Shown: positions 8,704 through 17,699 of the stretch, piece after piece
Position numbering within the stretch: the stretch's first letter is position 1
How the letters are laid out: each line of letters begins with the position of its first letter
Origin: Phycisphaerae bacterium
GTDB lineage: Bacteria; Planctomycetota; Phycisphaerae; Phycisphaerales; Phycisphaeraceae
Length of the DNA: 64,000 nt
Direction: 5' to 3'
Assembly: GCA_030432595.1 (NCBI GenBank)
Contig: JAUIGU010000022.1
Location: 1-64,000 of the forward strand
Translations under genes and position numbers: made by a program
Notes under the pieces: model-generated
Databases searched by the model: none
Seen by the model: only the letters and a program-made list of their open reading frames with translations
What the model was told of the DNA's origin: nothing

Positions 8704-9019
8704 CATGAGCGCGTTGGCACGCCACTGCTTCCGGCACCCGGACCGTGCGGCGATCGGGGTCTGCGTCGTGACCCGCCGGGCGATCTGTGAAGAGTGCTCG
8801 ACGCGGCACCAGGGGGTGAACTATTCAAAGGAAGGCTTGGCCCAGTTCCTCGCCGAGCAGCGTCAAGCCGAGGGCAAAAGCGGCCGGGGCGTGGGGGCGT
8901 GGGTGCTGCTGGGGTTGTTGTCGGCGCCGTCGGCGTACCTGATGTGGCTGGGGCTGGCGATGTTCGGCGAGGCGTTGGTGGATCTGTTGCAGATGTCCGT
9001 GCCGGGGGCGGGCTATTGA
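8704..9019 (+). CDS. Small B-box-type zinc-finger membrane protein
   Basis: 104 residues. The N-terminus has a compact Cys/His set (CFRHPDRAAIGVCVVTRRAICEEC in part) resembling the B-box-like zinc finger common in small bacterial membrane proteins. A C-terminal TM helix follows (GAWVLLGLLSAPSAYLMWLGLAMF). Its stop overlaps the next start (TTGA), so it heads the MoxR-cluster operon. Function unknown. Confidence 0.65.
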
Positions 9020-9810
9020 GCGCGGCGGCGCCGGTGTACGACCCGCGTGCCGACCGGGGGGTTGGTTCGTTGGACCTGGCGTCGGCGTACCTGCGGTCGC
9101 GCGGCGGGGGGGCGGCGGCGTGGTACGTCGTCGCGGTGACGCCGCTGCTGGCGGCGGGGTGGTGGTGGATCGACGCGGTCGTCGCGCAGGCGCGGCGGGA
9201 CCTCGCGCCGCTGAGCCTGCTGCTCGCCGGCGCGATGCTCTGGCGGTGGGCGTGGCTGATGGCGTTGCAGGCGCGCGTCATGAAAGACATCGGGCTGGAC
9301 CTCGCGGTCAGCGCGCCGCGCGCCGTGGCTGTGTTGCTCATACGGCTGGTCGCGCACGCGGTCATGGGGTGGGGCGGCATCCTGATCCTGCCGGGCATCC
9401 TGGGGTTTTATCTGTCGTCGTTCGCGACGCCGACGCTCTTCACCACGACGCACCCCTCGGCCGGCCGGGCGCTGCGGGCGCTGGTCGGCCTGGTGTGGCA
9501 GAACCTCGGCGCGCTGTGGCACCACGCGGCGAAGACCACCCTGCTGTTTTTCCTCTGGCTGCTGAGCCTGGTGCTGGTGCAGTCGATGGTCGCGTTCCTG
9601 GTCTTGCCGAGTCTGTTGGGCATGGACGTGACCGACTGGGAACTCGCCGTCGCGGGCCCGGCGTGGTGGTTCTCGCTGGTGTTCCTGGGCTGGGTGTTGT
9701 TCGACTTCTTCTGGTCGGTCGCGGCGGTGTTCGAGTGGAACCGGCTCGTCTCGCAGCGCAACGGGCGCGACCTGTCGCTGCGGCTGGCCCGGCTGGAGGC
9801 GGAGGCGTGA
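9016..9810 (+). CDS. Polytopic membrane protein of the MoxR cluster, function unknown
   Basis: 264 residues from a TTG at 9016 that overlaps the upstream stop; a GTG at 9034 is an alternative start. Five to six hydrophobic segments are visible (for example AAWYVVAVTPLLAAGWWW, APLSLLLAGAMLWRWAWLMA, WGGILILPGILGFYLSSF, TLLFFLWLLSLVLVQS and WWFSLVFLGWVLFDFFW). No catalytic motif recognised. It is followed by a DUF4129 gene with a GTGA overlap, the usual position of an integral membrane component in these clusters. Confidence 0.7.
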   Translation: MSAAAPVYDPRADRGVGSLDLASAYLRSRGGGAAAWYVVAVTPLLAAGWWWIDAVVAQARRDLAPLSLLLAGAMLWRWAWLMALQARVMKDIGLDLAVSAPRAVAVLLIRLVAHAVMGWGGILILPGILGFYLSSFATPTLFTTTHPSAGRALRALVGLVWQNLGALWHHAAKTTLLFFLWLLSLVLVQSMVAFLVLPSLLGMDVTDWELAVAGPAWWFSLVFLGWVLFDFFWSVAAVFEWNRLVSQRNGRDLSLRLARLEAEA

Positions 9811-10649
9811 GGCGCGTCGTGCTTTTCATGTTGTTGACGATCGCGCTTCTTCTCGGTGCGCCGGGGAGCGATGCGCAGTCGCCCGGTATAGACGCCGACG
9901 AAGCCGCCGCGCAACTGCGCGACGTGATGAACGACCCGTTGTTCTCGCGTTGGGAACGCCGGCAACAGCGTGCCGACCCCGGGCAGCAGACCGACATGTC
10001 CTGGCTCGAAGAACGCGTCGAGGCGATGGCCGACTCGGTCGGGGACTTCTTCGAGTGGCTGTTCGAGCGCGACCGCCAAACCACGCCACCGTCCGGCGGC
10101 GCGACCGGGGGGGGCGGCGGCGGGTGGTTCGAGATCGGTTCGTTGTTCAAGCTGATGGGGTGGGTGCTGCTGATCGTGTGCGTGCTGCTGATCGTGTGGG
10201 CGCTGATCGGGCGGGTGCGGTGGAACGCGGTCTCCGTGGGGCAGGCCGCGCCCGACCGGCAGACGCTCGACCGCGCGCTGGACACCGGCGATGCGCTCGT
10301 GGCCTCCAGCGCGGCCTGGGCCGACCACGCCGGGCAACTCGCCGGCGAGCAGGACCTGCGTCAGGCGTTCCGCGCGATGTACCTCGCGCTGCTGTCGGGT
10401 TTGCACGCCGGCGGCGCGATCCGGTTTCGGCCGCAGCGCACGAACTGGACCTACGCCGACGGCTTCAACGGGTCCGACGCCCACCGCGCGACGTTCCGTC
10501 AGCTGACCTCCGTCTTCGACGACGTGTGGTACGGGCAACAACAACCCGACACGTCGTCCTTCGCGACCATCCGGCGTGACGTCGACGGCCTGCTGCGCGA
10601 ACACGGCGGCGAAGGCGGAAGCACCTCCGCGGAAGGGGGGCACGCGTGA
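9807..10649 (+). CDS. DUF4129 domain protein
   Basis: 280 residues from the GTG at 9807 (GTGA overlap with the upstream gene). It has an N-terminal signal or anchor helix (VVLFMLLTIALLLGAPGSDA), a Gly-rich linker, a central TM helix (MGWVLLIVCVLLIVWALIG) and a C-terminal DUF4129 region (AFRAMYLALLSGLHAGGAIRFRP ... FRQLTSVFDDVWYG in part). DUF4129 proteins accompany MoxR/DUF58 proteins and transglutaminases in envelope-associated clusters. The biochemical role is not established. Confidence 0.8.
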   Translation: MRRVVLFMLLTIALLLGAPGSDAQSPGIDADEAAAQLRDVMNDPLFSRWERRQQRADPGQQTDMSWLEERVEAMADSVGDFFEWLFERDRQTTPPSGGATGGGGGGWFEIGSLFKLMGWVLLIVCVLLIVWALIGRVRWNAVSVGQAAPDRQTLDRALDTGDALVASSAAWADHAGQLAGEQDLRQAFRAMYLALLSGLHAGGAIRFRPQRTNWTYADGFNGSDAHRATFRQLTSVFDDVWYGQQQPDTSSFATIRRDVDGLLREHGGEGGSTSAEGGHA

Positions 10650-12037
10650 AACAGGTCCTCACCGGCACGCTGATCGTGCTCGCGATGGTGCTGGTCGCCG
10701 CGGCGTTCCTGCGCCTTTCCATCTCGGCCGGGCGCGGCGGGGAGACCAACCCGCTGTACTCCACGCACCGCTTCGACCCCTACGGCACGGCCGCGCTGTA
10801 CCGCGTCTTGCAGACCCGCGGCATCGACGTGCAGACCCTCGACCGGCCGCGGCTGCCCGAGACCCAGACCGGCGTGCTCCTCCAGGTGCTCGGTCGTCCC
10901 GACGACGCGGACGGTCTCTTCCTCGACGACGAGGACGTCAACCCCTACGCCTTGCCGCCCGCGCACGTGCTCGAGTGGGTCGCGCGCGGCAACACGCTCA
11001 TCCAACTCACGCGCACCCGCACCGGCGTCATGACCGAGCTGGGCTTCAGCGATGCGAGCGTGGACGAGCCGACCGACGCCGACATCTATTTCGACGAAGA
11101 CGCCGTCGAGGCGTACCAACGCAAAGGCGGCGCGCCCGACGATCAGCCCGGGCGGGTCGTGGAAGCGACCTGGCTCGACGAAGACGACGCGGACCGCTGG
11201 GCCGACGTCCGCCTGCGCGAACCGATGCGCTTCACGCAGGACACGCCCGAAGGCTGGGACCCCGTGTTGATGCGTGGCGGCGAGGCGTACGGCGGGCAGA
11301 TCGAACACGGGCAAGGCCGGGTCATCCTGGTCGGCGCGCCCACGCCGGCGCTGAACCGCGAGCTCGGCGAGCTGGACCACCTGCCGTGGCTGCTGGCGTT
11401 GGCGGGCGACGGGCCGGTCGTGTTCGACGAGTGGGCGCACGGCGTGGGGCACACGGGCACGCTGATCGAGACCCTCGCGCGGTTCGGGCTGGTGCCGCTG
11501 CTTCTGCAGGTCCCGGTGTGGCTGCTGTTTTATCGCTGGAGCACCGCGGGCCGCGCGGCGGCGCCCGAGCCCAGCACGCGCCGCGCCCGGTCGAGCCTGG
11601 AGCAGATAGACACGCTCGGCCGGCTGTACGACAACGCGTGGAACGACTCGGAGAAGTTCACCCGCGCCTACGCCGAGCTGCTCACGCGGCTGGGCGACGG
11701 CTGCCGGTGCGATGCGTCCGAAGTCGTGGCGCGGCTGCAGGCGCGCCAGGACGAACCGGCCAAACGCGCACTGGAGTTGATCGAGCGGGCCGCGCGGATG
11801 TCGCGCTCGGTGCGCCCGACCTGCCCGCGCTGCGGCTACAACCTGTCGGGGTCCAAGGGCGACCGCTGCCCCGAGTGCGGCGAGGTGGTGCCGCGCCGCG
11901 TCCGCCGGCTGATCCGGCAGCAAGGCACGGTCGCCGCCGATCGCGCGGTGCGTGACAAGGGCCGCTGGAGCGACGCCACCATGACCCGTATCCTCAACGA
12001 CGCCGCCACGACCGCCCAGGAGCTTTCGCGTGCCTGA
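10646..12037 (+). CDS. DUF4350 domain protein with C-terminal zinc ribbon
   Basis: 463 residues. It has an N-terminal TM helix (GTLIVLAMVLVAAAFL), then a DUF4350 module (NPLYSTHRFDPYGTAALYRVLQTRG ... RGNTLIQLT in part) and the VVFDEWAHG motif preceding a second TM segment (LVPLLLQVPVWLLFY). A zinc ribbon lies near residues 392-413 (CPRCGYN ... CPECG). The Cys-pair ribbon at the end of a DUF4350 protein is a class-specific addition. The start is a GTG overlapping the DUF4129 stop (GTGA); its end overlaps MoxR by 8 nt, so the operon is tightly coupled. Confidence 0.8.
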   Translation: MKQVLTGTLIVLAMVLVAAAFLRLSISAGRGGETNPLYSTHRFDPYGTAALYRVLQTRGIDVQTLDRPRLPETQTGVLLQVLGRPDDADGLFLDDEDVNPYALPPAHVLEWVARGNTLIQLTRTRTGVMTELGFSDASVDEPTDADIYFDEDAVEAYQRKGGAPDDQPGRVVEATWLDEDDADRWADVRLREPMRFTQDTPEGWDPVLMRGGEAYGGQIEHGQGRVILVGAPTPALNRELGELDHLPWLLALAGDGPVVFDEWAHGVGHTGTLIETLARFGLVPLLLQVPVWLLFYRWSTAGRAAAPEPSTRRARSSLEQIDTLGRLYDNAWNDSEKFTRAYAELLTRLGDGCRCDASEVVARLQARQDEPAKRALELIERAARMSRSVRPTCPRCGYNLSGSKGDRCPECGEVVPRRVRRLIRQQGTVAADRAVRDKGRWSDATMTRILNDAATTAQELSRA

Positions 12038-13043
12038 TCCCGAATCGTCCCCGGAACCGCGTCCCGAACCGCTGCCGGGCGCCGCCGAGCCCAGACCCGA
12101 CGCACGCAGCCAGCTCAAGCTGCTGTTCAAAGGCGTGAGCCGCGTCGTACTCGGCCAGCCGAAAGTCATCGAGCAGACGCTCATCACGCTGCTGTGCGGC
12201 GGGCACGCGCTGCTCGAAGGCGTGCCGGGCACCGCGAAGACGCTCACCGTCCGCACCATCGCGGCGCTGCTGAACTGCCGGAGCAAACGCATCCAGTTCA
12301 CGCCCGACCTGATGCCCGCCGACATCATCGGCACCAACACCTACAACCTGCAGACCAAGGCGTTCGAGCTGCGGCAGGGCCCGATCTTCACCGACTTCGT
12401 CATCGCCGACGAGATCAACCGCACGCCCGCCAAGACGCAGTCGGCGCTGCTCGAAGCCATGAGCGAGCAGCGCGCGACCATCGACGGCGTCAGCCACGAG
12501 CTCTCGCCGGTGTTCACCGTGTTCGCGACGCAGAACCCCGTCGAGTTCGAGGGGACGTACCCGCTGCCCGAGGCGCAGCAGGACCGCTTCCTGATGAAGA
12601 TCAAGATCGACTACCCGCCACTGGACGCCGAACGGGCGCTGCTGCAGGCGGTGGACCGCGGCGACCCGCCGGAGGCTTTGCTGGACGGGCGCGTCGAGCC
12701 GGTGTTGGGGGTGGAGGACCTGCTGGCGATGCGTTCGGCGTTGGCGGGGGTGCGGGTGGAGGCAGGCGTGTTGGACTACATGCTCAAGATCACCCGCGCG
12801 ACGCGGGGGCACGCGCTGCTGCAGATGGGTGCCGGGCCGCGCGGGTCGATGAACCTGCTCAAGGCGGCCAAGGCGCGGGCGCTGCTGGCGGGGCGGGACT
12901 TTGTTTCGCCCGACGACGTGGTGGCGGTGGTCGAGCCGGTGCTGGGCCACCGCCTGGTGCTCACCGCCGAGGCCGAGGTCAGCGGCGAGCACGCGGCCGG
13001 CGTGCTGCGCCACGTCCTCGACGGGATCGACGTGCCGCGATGA
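12030..13043 (+). CDS. MoxR-family AAA+ ATPase
   Basis: 337 residues. Walker A GVPGTAKT at 64-71, Walker B with D127-E128 (FVIADEINR), sensor I ATQNPVEFEGTYPLPEAQQDR, and the C-terminal lid (about 250-337) with the Arg-rich sensor II region. MoxR proteins act as chaperone-like ATPases, commonly with DUF58 or VWA partners encoded next to them, as here. A Pro/Glu-rich N-terminal tail precedes the AAA domain. The GTG start lies inside the end of the DUF4350 gene. Confidence 0.93.
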   Translation: MPDPESSPEPRPEPLPGAAEPRPDARSQLKLLFKGVSRVVLGQPKVIEQTLITLLCGGHALLEGVPGTAKTLTVRTIAALLNCRSKRIQFTPDLMPADIIGTNTYNLQTKAFELRQGPIFTDFVIADEINRTPAKTQSALLEAMSEQRATIDGVSHELSPVFTVFATQNPVEFEGTYPLPEAQQDRFLMKIKIDYPPLDAERALLQAVDRGDPPEALLDGRVEPVLGVEDLLAMRSALAGVRVEAGVLDYMLKITRATRGHALLQMGAGPRGSMNLLKAAKARALLAGRDFVSPDDVVAVVEPVLGHRLVLTAEAEVSGEHAAGVLRHVLDGIDVPR

Positions 13044-14347
13044 CCGTGCCGACCCGCTGGGCGCTGGCGTGGGTGGGCGTCGGGCTTGTGTGCTGCGCGC
13101 TGGCGGCGGTGGATCGGCGGTGGGTGCTGGTCGCGCTCGTGCTGGACGTCGTAGTGGTCGCGGCGGTGCTGTTGCAAGGGCGGATGCACCGGCGGCGCGA
13201 GGTCCGCGCGGCGTGGCACTGGCACGGGCAGCCGCAGGTCGGCCAATCCGCCGCGCTCGAGCTGCACGTCGACAACCCCGGCCCGCGCCCGCTGCACCTG
13301 CACCTGCGTCAGGACTGGCCCGCCGACGTGTTCGCCGACCGCAACGAGTGGCTCACCGCCGTCGCGCCGCGGCAGCGCGTGGTCTTCCCCGTCGAAGCGA
13401 CGCCCACGCGGCGCGGCCGGCTCGTGCTGCCGCCGCTCGAGGCCGACGTCACCGCGCCGTTCTCGCTGGCCGCATCGCGCCGGCGGATCGACGCCGGCGG
13501 GGCGGTCACCGTGTTCCCCAACCTCTCGGGCATCCGCACCTACGAGACGCTCCGCCGCAGCCGGGCGCTGCGCTCCGCCGGGTTCCACCAGCAGCGCACC
13601 ATCGGCGCCGGGCGCGAGTTCGACCAGATGCGCGAGTACCTGCCCGGCGACGACTACCGCGACATCAACTGGAAGGCCACCGCCCGCTCCGGCGAGCCGC
13701 TCACCAACCAGTACCGCGTCGAACGCAGCCGCGACGTCGTGATCTGCGTCGACGGCGGACGCATGATGGGCAACCCCGTCGGCAACGGCACCGTGCTCGA
13801 CCGCTGCGTCGACGCAGCGCTCCTGCTCACCCACGCCGGCCATGACCAGGGCGACCGCGTCGGGCTGGTCACCTTCCGCGACCGCGTCGACACCGTCATC
13901 CGCCCGGGCACGACCAACCGCCCGATGATCCTCCGCACCCTCGCCGACTTCGACAGCCGGCCGGTCTTCCCCAGCTACCTCTCGCTCGTCGAAGCGCTGC
14001 GCACCCGCCAGACGCACCGCAGCCTCGTGTTCCTGCTCACCGACCTCAACGACCCGCAGCTCGCGGCCGACCTGGTCGAGCTGATGCCCGTGCTGGTCAG
14101 CCGGCACTTGGTCGTGGTCGTGTCGCTGCAGGACCGTCTGTTCGAGCGCGTCGCCTCGGGCGTGGTCGAGCCGGGGCGCGGCGCCATCGCGCGCGTGCTT
14201 GCCGCACGCGAGCTCGATCAGGAGCGCCGGGAGCGCACCCGCCAACTCATCAAGGCCGGCGTGCAGGTCCTCGACGCCGACGCCGAGACGCTCTCCCTCG
14301 CCGTTATCAACCACTACATGAGCGTCAAGGCGCGGCAACTGGTGTGA
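13040..14347 (+). CDS. DUF58 domain protein, MoxR partner
   Basis: 435 residues from the ATG at 13040 (ATGA overlap with moxR). Two N-terminal TM helices (ALAWVGVGLVCCALAAV, WVLVALVLDVVVVAAVLL) are followed by a beta-rich region and the DUF58 core (GAGREFDQMREYLPGDDYRDINWKATARSG in part). A VWA-like fold follows (DVVICVDGGRMM; a degenerate MIDAS, since DxSxS is replaced by DGGRM). The loss of the Ser residues suggests metal binding is altered. The 3' end overlaps the convergent SpoIIM gene by 23 nt. Confidence 0.88.
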   Translation: MTVPTRWALAWVGVGLVCCALAAVDRRWVLVALVLDVVVVAAVLLQGRMHRRREVRAAWHWHGQPQVGQSAALELHVDNPGPRPLHLHLRQDWPADVFADRNEWLTAVAPRQRVVFPVEATPTRRGRLVLPPLEADVTAPFSLAASRRRIDAGGAVTVFPNLSGIRTYETLRRSRALRSAGFHQQRTIGAGREFDQMREYLPGDDYRDINWKATARSGEPLTNQYRVERSRDVVICVDGGRMMGNPVGNGTVLDRCVDAALLLTHAGHDQGDRVGLVTFRDRVDTVIRPGTTNRPMILRTLADFDSRPVFPSYLSLVEALRTRQTHRSLVFLLTDLNDPQLAADLVELMPVLVSRHLVVVVSLQDRLFERVASGVVEPGRGAIARVLAARELDQERRERTRQLIKAGVQVLDADAETLSLAVINHYMSVKARQLV

Positions 14348-15383
14348 CGCCGCCGTCGATCTCGAGCCCGCCGCCCGCCGCGTCGCGCCCCGCCGCCTCG
14401 TCCACCGGCAGCACGAACAAATACCCCATCAGCATCGCGAAAAGCAGCCCCGCCACCGCGATCTTCAGCGGGTACGGCAGCGTCGGCTCGTTGATCTGGC
14501 TGAACCCGCCCTCGATCACGCCCGCCACCACCAGCCACGTCGAAGTGCCCACCACCAGCGCCAACAGCTTCGGCCGCTGTTCCGCCAAACGTTGCCACAG
14601 CGGCGTCCGTGCGCTGCGCCACTGCGCCCTGCCCAGAATGAACCCCGCCGCCCCCGCGAACACCACGCACGGCAGCTCGATCGACCCGTGCGGCCCGACC
14701 CACGCGACAAAGAACTCGCCCACCCCGTCGTCGAAATACCGCCACGTGATGCACCCCAGCATCGCCCCGTTGTAAAGCAGCACCACCGCGGTCCCCACGC
14801 CGAACGTCAGCCCCAGCCCGAACGCGAACACGCACACGCGGATGTTGTGCGTGAACAGAAAGCTCGAAAAGATCGTGAACATCCCGCCGTCCACCCGTCC
14901 GCCGTTACGTTCTTCTTCTTCCAGATCCGCGACGCGCTCCGACGGCGTCTCCGTCAAGTGCTCGGCCGGCAGGAACACCATCGACAAGTCCGGGTCCGCG
15001 ATCGTCGCCAGCGCCCCGAACAACCCGCCCAGCACGAAGATCGCCGCCGACAACGCGAACACCCGCCGCTCCGCCCGGACCGCCGCGGGGAACCGGTGCC
15101 GCATGATCCGCCACCACGCCCGGACCGGCCGCGCCCGCGCCGGCGGGGCCAGCAGGCTGTACGCCCGCGCCACCGTCGACTCCAGGTACTCGATCAGCGC
15201 CGGGTTGCCCGTCTGTGTCTGCGCCCAGTTCAAATCACTCGCCGAAAGCCGGTACAGCCGAAACAGCTCGTCCAGCTCGTCGGGCGCGAGCGCCCCCAGG
15301 CTGCGCTGCTCCACGCGGTCCAGCAGGTACGCCAGCCGTTCCCACCGCGGCCGCTTGATCCGGATGAACTGGTTGAGGTCCAC
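14325..15383 (-). CDS. SpoIIM-family (stage II sporulation protein M) membrane protein
   Basis: 352 residues from the GTG at 15383, which places DLNQFIRIKRPRWERLAYLL at the N-terminus as in other SpoIIM-like proteins; a GTG at 15401 would add six residues. The cytoplasmic helical N-terminus is followed by about six TM helices, including FTHNIRVCVFAFGLGLTFG and the conserved WVGPHGSIELP turn. In non-sporulating bacteria SpoIIM homologues are usually linked to RDD, MoxR and DUF58 genes, exactly the context here. Convergent with the DUF58 gene and divergent from the RDD gene at 15428. Confidence 0.88.
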   Translation of the reverse strand: MDLNQFIRIKRPRWERLAYLLDRVEQRSLGALAPDELDELFRLYRLSASDLNWAQTQTGNPALIEYLESTVARAYSLLAPPARARPVRAWWRIMRHRFPAAVRAERRVFALSAAIFVLGGLFGALATIADPDLSMVFLPAEHLTETPSERVADLEEEERNGGRVDGGMFTIFSSFLFTHNIRVCVFAFGLGLTFGVGTAVVLLYNGAMLGCITWRYFDDGVGEFFVAWVGPHGSIELPCVVFAGAAGFILGRAQWRSARTPLWQRLAEQRPKLLALVVGTSTWLVVAGVIEGGFSQINEPTLPYPLKIAVAGLLFAMLMGYLFVLPVDEAAGRDAAGGGLEIDGGVTPVAAP

Positions 15384-15427
15384 GACGGGATTTTGACGCA
15401 CCCCGCCCGCCGCGCCAACATGCCCGC

Positions 15428-16171
15428 ATGGAAGCCGGCCTGACCCCCCGCCTCGCGATCCACACCCCGGAGCTGGTCACGTTCCACCTCCGCCCGGCCG
15501 AGTTGCCCACCCGCGCCCTCGCCTGGCTGCTCGACCAGCTCATTGTCCTGGCCCTGCGCATCGTCACGCTCGTCGCGCTCGCCGGCCTGGGGTCGTTCGG
15601 CCTCGCGCTGTGGCTGGTCACCCTCCTGCTCATCGACTTCGGCTACTTCACCCTCATGGAGTGGAAGTACGCCGGCCAGACCGTCGGCAAACGCGCCCTG
15701 GGCCTCCGCGTCGCCACCGTCTCGGGCGCCCGCCTCGAACCCGGCGACATCCTCCTGCGCAACCTCCTCCGGCCCGTCGATAGCCTGCCGTTCACCATGG
15801 CCCTGGGCGGCACGATCGCCTGGCTCGACCCGCACCGCCGCCGGCTGGGCGACCTGCTCGCCGGCACCGTCGTCGTCCGCGAGGCCGTCGCCGACCTGCC
15901 CGAGGCCGTCTTCGACACCGGCCAGCGCGTCAACGTCTTCTGGTCCGACGCCGCCGTCCGCCAGCGCATCCTCGCCCGCGTGACCCGCGACGAGCGCGAC
16001 CTGCTCATGGACCTTGCCCAGCGCCGCGAAGAGCTCTCCACCCTCGCCCGCGAAGCCGTCTTCGCCGACGCCGCCCGCCACTTCCGCGCCCGCTTCAACC
16101 TCCCCGAAGCCGAACACCTCACCGACGAGCAGGCCGTGCTCAACGTCGCGCTGGTCGTCCGCTCGCCGTGA
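15428..16171 (+). CDS. RDD-family membrane protein (SpoIIM partner)
   Basis: 247 residues. The RDD domain spans about 25-155: TM1 carries an R-x-L-A-W-L-L-D motif (TRALAWLLDQ), TM2 lies in LWLVTLLLIDFGYFTLME, and the GQTVGKRALGLRV loop and the third conserved segment (LDPHRRRLGDLLAGTVVV) follow. The C-terminal 90 residues are a helical cytoplasmic domain with a DERDLLMDLAQRREEL segment. Divergent from spoIIM, its usual partner. Role in envelope or transport unknown. Confidence 0.88.
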   Translation: MEAGLTPRLAIHTPELVTFHLRPAELPTRALAWLLDQLIVLALRIVTLVALAGLGSFGLALWLVTLLLIDFGYFTLMEWKYAGQTVGKRALGLRVATVSGARLEPGDILLRNLLRPVDSLPFTMALGGTIAWLDPHRRRLGDLLAGTVVVREAVADLPEAVFDTGQRVNVFWSDAAVRQRILARVTRDERDLLMDLAQRREELSTLAREAVFADAARHFRARFNLPEAEHLTDEQAVLNVALVVRSP

Positions 16172-16278
16172 AACCTCTCGCCGACCGAGACATTTTCCTA
16201 GACGACCGTCGCCCCTTCCGCTAAAACGCGTCCGGCTTGTCCGCGCGATCTTTCCCTTCGCCAAACCCCGAGACCCCC

Positions 16279-16941
16279 ATGGAACACCTTCCGGATTCCG
16301 ACGCCCCGAACATGGTCCGCTGTGACGTGACCGACGAGCTGGTGCCCGAGGACGAGACCGTCGTCCTCCAGGGCAAGCGCGTCTCGGCCCGCGGCAAGCA
16401 GATTCTGTTGGACCAGCTCCGCACCGGGCACAGCATCGGCGGCGAGATCGAGGCCCCCGGGTCGCTGCGGCGGTTCGGCTGCGCCCTGATCGACGGCCTG
16501 CTCGTGTTTGTCGTGGCGTTCGCGGCCGGGTTCATCATGGCGGTCGCCGCGGCCACCAGTTTCGAGCTGGAGGTGAGGCTGACCGGGCTCGTCGAGGTCG
16601 CCGTCACCATTGCCGCAATGATGTACTTCGCCCTGATGCACGCCCGCACCGGCCAGACGCTGGGCAAGATGGCCGGCAAGATCAAGGTCGTCAACCTCGA
16701 CGGCAGCGACATCGACTTCAAGACCGCGCTGCTCCGCGCGTTCATGTTCAACGGCATCCAGGGCATCTCGGGCCTGGTCTTGCTGATCGGCGGCGCCGCC
16801 GTCGCCGTGCTCTACGGCGTCCTCGATCTGGTCGTCATGGTCTACGGCCTGGCCAACGCCATCACCGTCCTGGCCACGCCGGACAAACGCGCCATCCACG
16901 ACTTCGTCGCCGGCACCCGCGTGATCATGCTCGACAACTGA
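16279..16941 (+). CDS. RDD-family membrane protein with conserved N-terminal domain (paralogue 1)
   Basis: 220 residues from the ATG at 16279. The first 60 residues (MVRCDVTDELVPEDE ... GKRVSARGKQ) form a soluble domain that resembles a treble-clef or zinc-finger tag but keeps only one Cys. The RDD domain follows, with TM helices near 73-95 and 100-125, the GQTLGKMAGKIKV loop and a C-terminal IHDFVAGTRVIML. It is paralogous to the next gene; their 5' ends are almost identical in DNA while the RDD parts differ. An in-frame start at 16237 is less likely. Confidence 0.85.
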   Translation: MEHLPDSDAPNMVRCDVTDELVPEDETVVLQGKRVSARGKQILLDQLRTGHSIGGEIEAPGSLRRFGCALIDGLLVFVVAFAAGFIMAVAAATSFELEVRLTGLVEVAVTIAAMMYFALMHARTGQTLGKMAGKIKVVNLDGSDIDFKTALLRAFMFNGIQGISGLVLLIGGAAVAVLYGVLDLVVMVYGLANAITVLATPDKRAIHDFVAGTRVIMLDN

Positions 16942-16969
16942 CCCGCTCGCCCCCACGCCGAGTCTTGCC

Positions 16970-17653
16970 ATGGAACACCTTCCGGACGCCGACGCCCCGA
17001 ACATGGTCCGCTGTGACGTGACCGACGAGCTTGTGCCCGAGGACGAGACCGTGGTCCTCCAGGGCAAGCGTGTCTCGGCCCGCGGCAAGCAGATACTCCT
17101 GGACCAGCTCCGCACCGGGCACAGCATCGGCGGCGAGATCGAAACCCCCGGCTGGCTCCGCCGGCTCGGCTGCGCGTTGCTGGACTACATCATCGTGATG
17201 ATCCCCAGCAGCGTCGTGGGCCAGGTGTATCAAAGCTGGGTCATGATGAATCCGGACGCGTTCAGCGTCCGCGTCGCGGGGGCGCTCGACCTGACGGTCA
17301 GCCTGATCGCCACGTCGTACTTCGTCTTCATGCACGCTGCCAAGGGCCAGACCGTCGGCAAGATGGCGGGCAAGATGAAAGTCATCAACCTGGACGGCAG
17401 CGACATCCGCTTCGGCACGGCGTTGGTCCGCGGGTTGTTCTACTTCGGCATCAGCGGCTTCATGCCCCTGCTGCTGGTCATCGGCGGCGAGACGTTCATG
17501 GACCCCGAGACCGGGCTGGGCGTCTACCTCGTCTTCGCCGGCATCGCCGTTCTATATTGGATCGCCAACATCATCACTGTCCTGGCCACCCCGCAGCGAC
17601 GCGGCATCCACGACTACGTCGCCGGCACGCGCGTGATCCTGCTCGACCCCTGA
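16970..17653 (+). CDS. RDD-family membrane protein (paralogue 2)
   Basis: 227 residues. It shares the N-terminal domain of the preceding gene nearly residue for residue (VRCDVTDELVPEDETVVLQ onward), then an RDD domain with its own TM helices and the GQTVGKMAGKMKVINLDGSD loop, and ends IHDYVAGTRVILLDP. It starts 28 nt after paralogue 1, so the two are co-transcribed. The N-terminal DNA similarity drops sharply after about 165 nt, suggesting recent duplication followed by divergence, or gene conversion limited to the 5' end. Confidence 0.85.
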   Translation: MEHLPDADAPNMVRCDVTDELVPEDETVVLQGKRVSARGKQILLDQLRTGHSIGGEIETPGWLRRLGCALLDYIIVMIPSSVVGQVYQSWVMMNPDAFSVRVAGALDLTVSLIATSYFVFMHAAKGQTVGKMAGKMKVINLDGSDIRFGTALVRGLFYFGISGFMPLLLVIGGETFMDPETGLGVYLVFAGIAVLYWIANIITVLATPQRRGIHDYVAGTRVILLDP

Positions 17654-17699
17654 GCCCTCAGCCTTTGATCCTTAACCCGGACACCGGACCCGCTCGCCC

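Noticed and set aside
8582-8809. Upstream extension of the secretion ATPase to 8809
   Set aside because: It would overlap the divergent B-box gene and adds low-complexity, arginine-rich sequence absent from GspE proteins.
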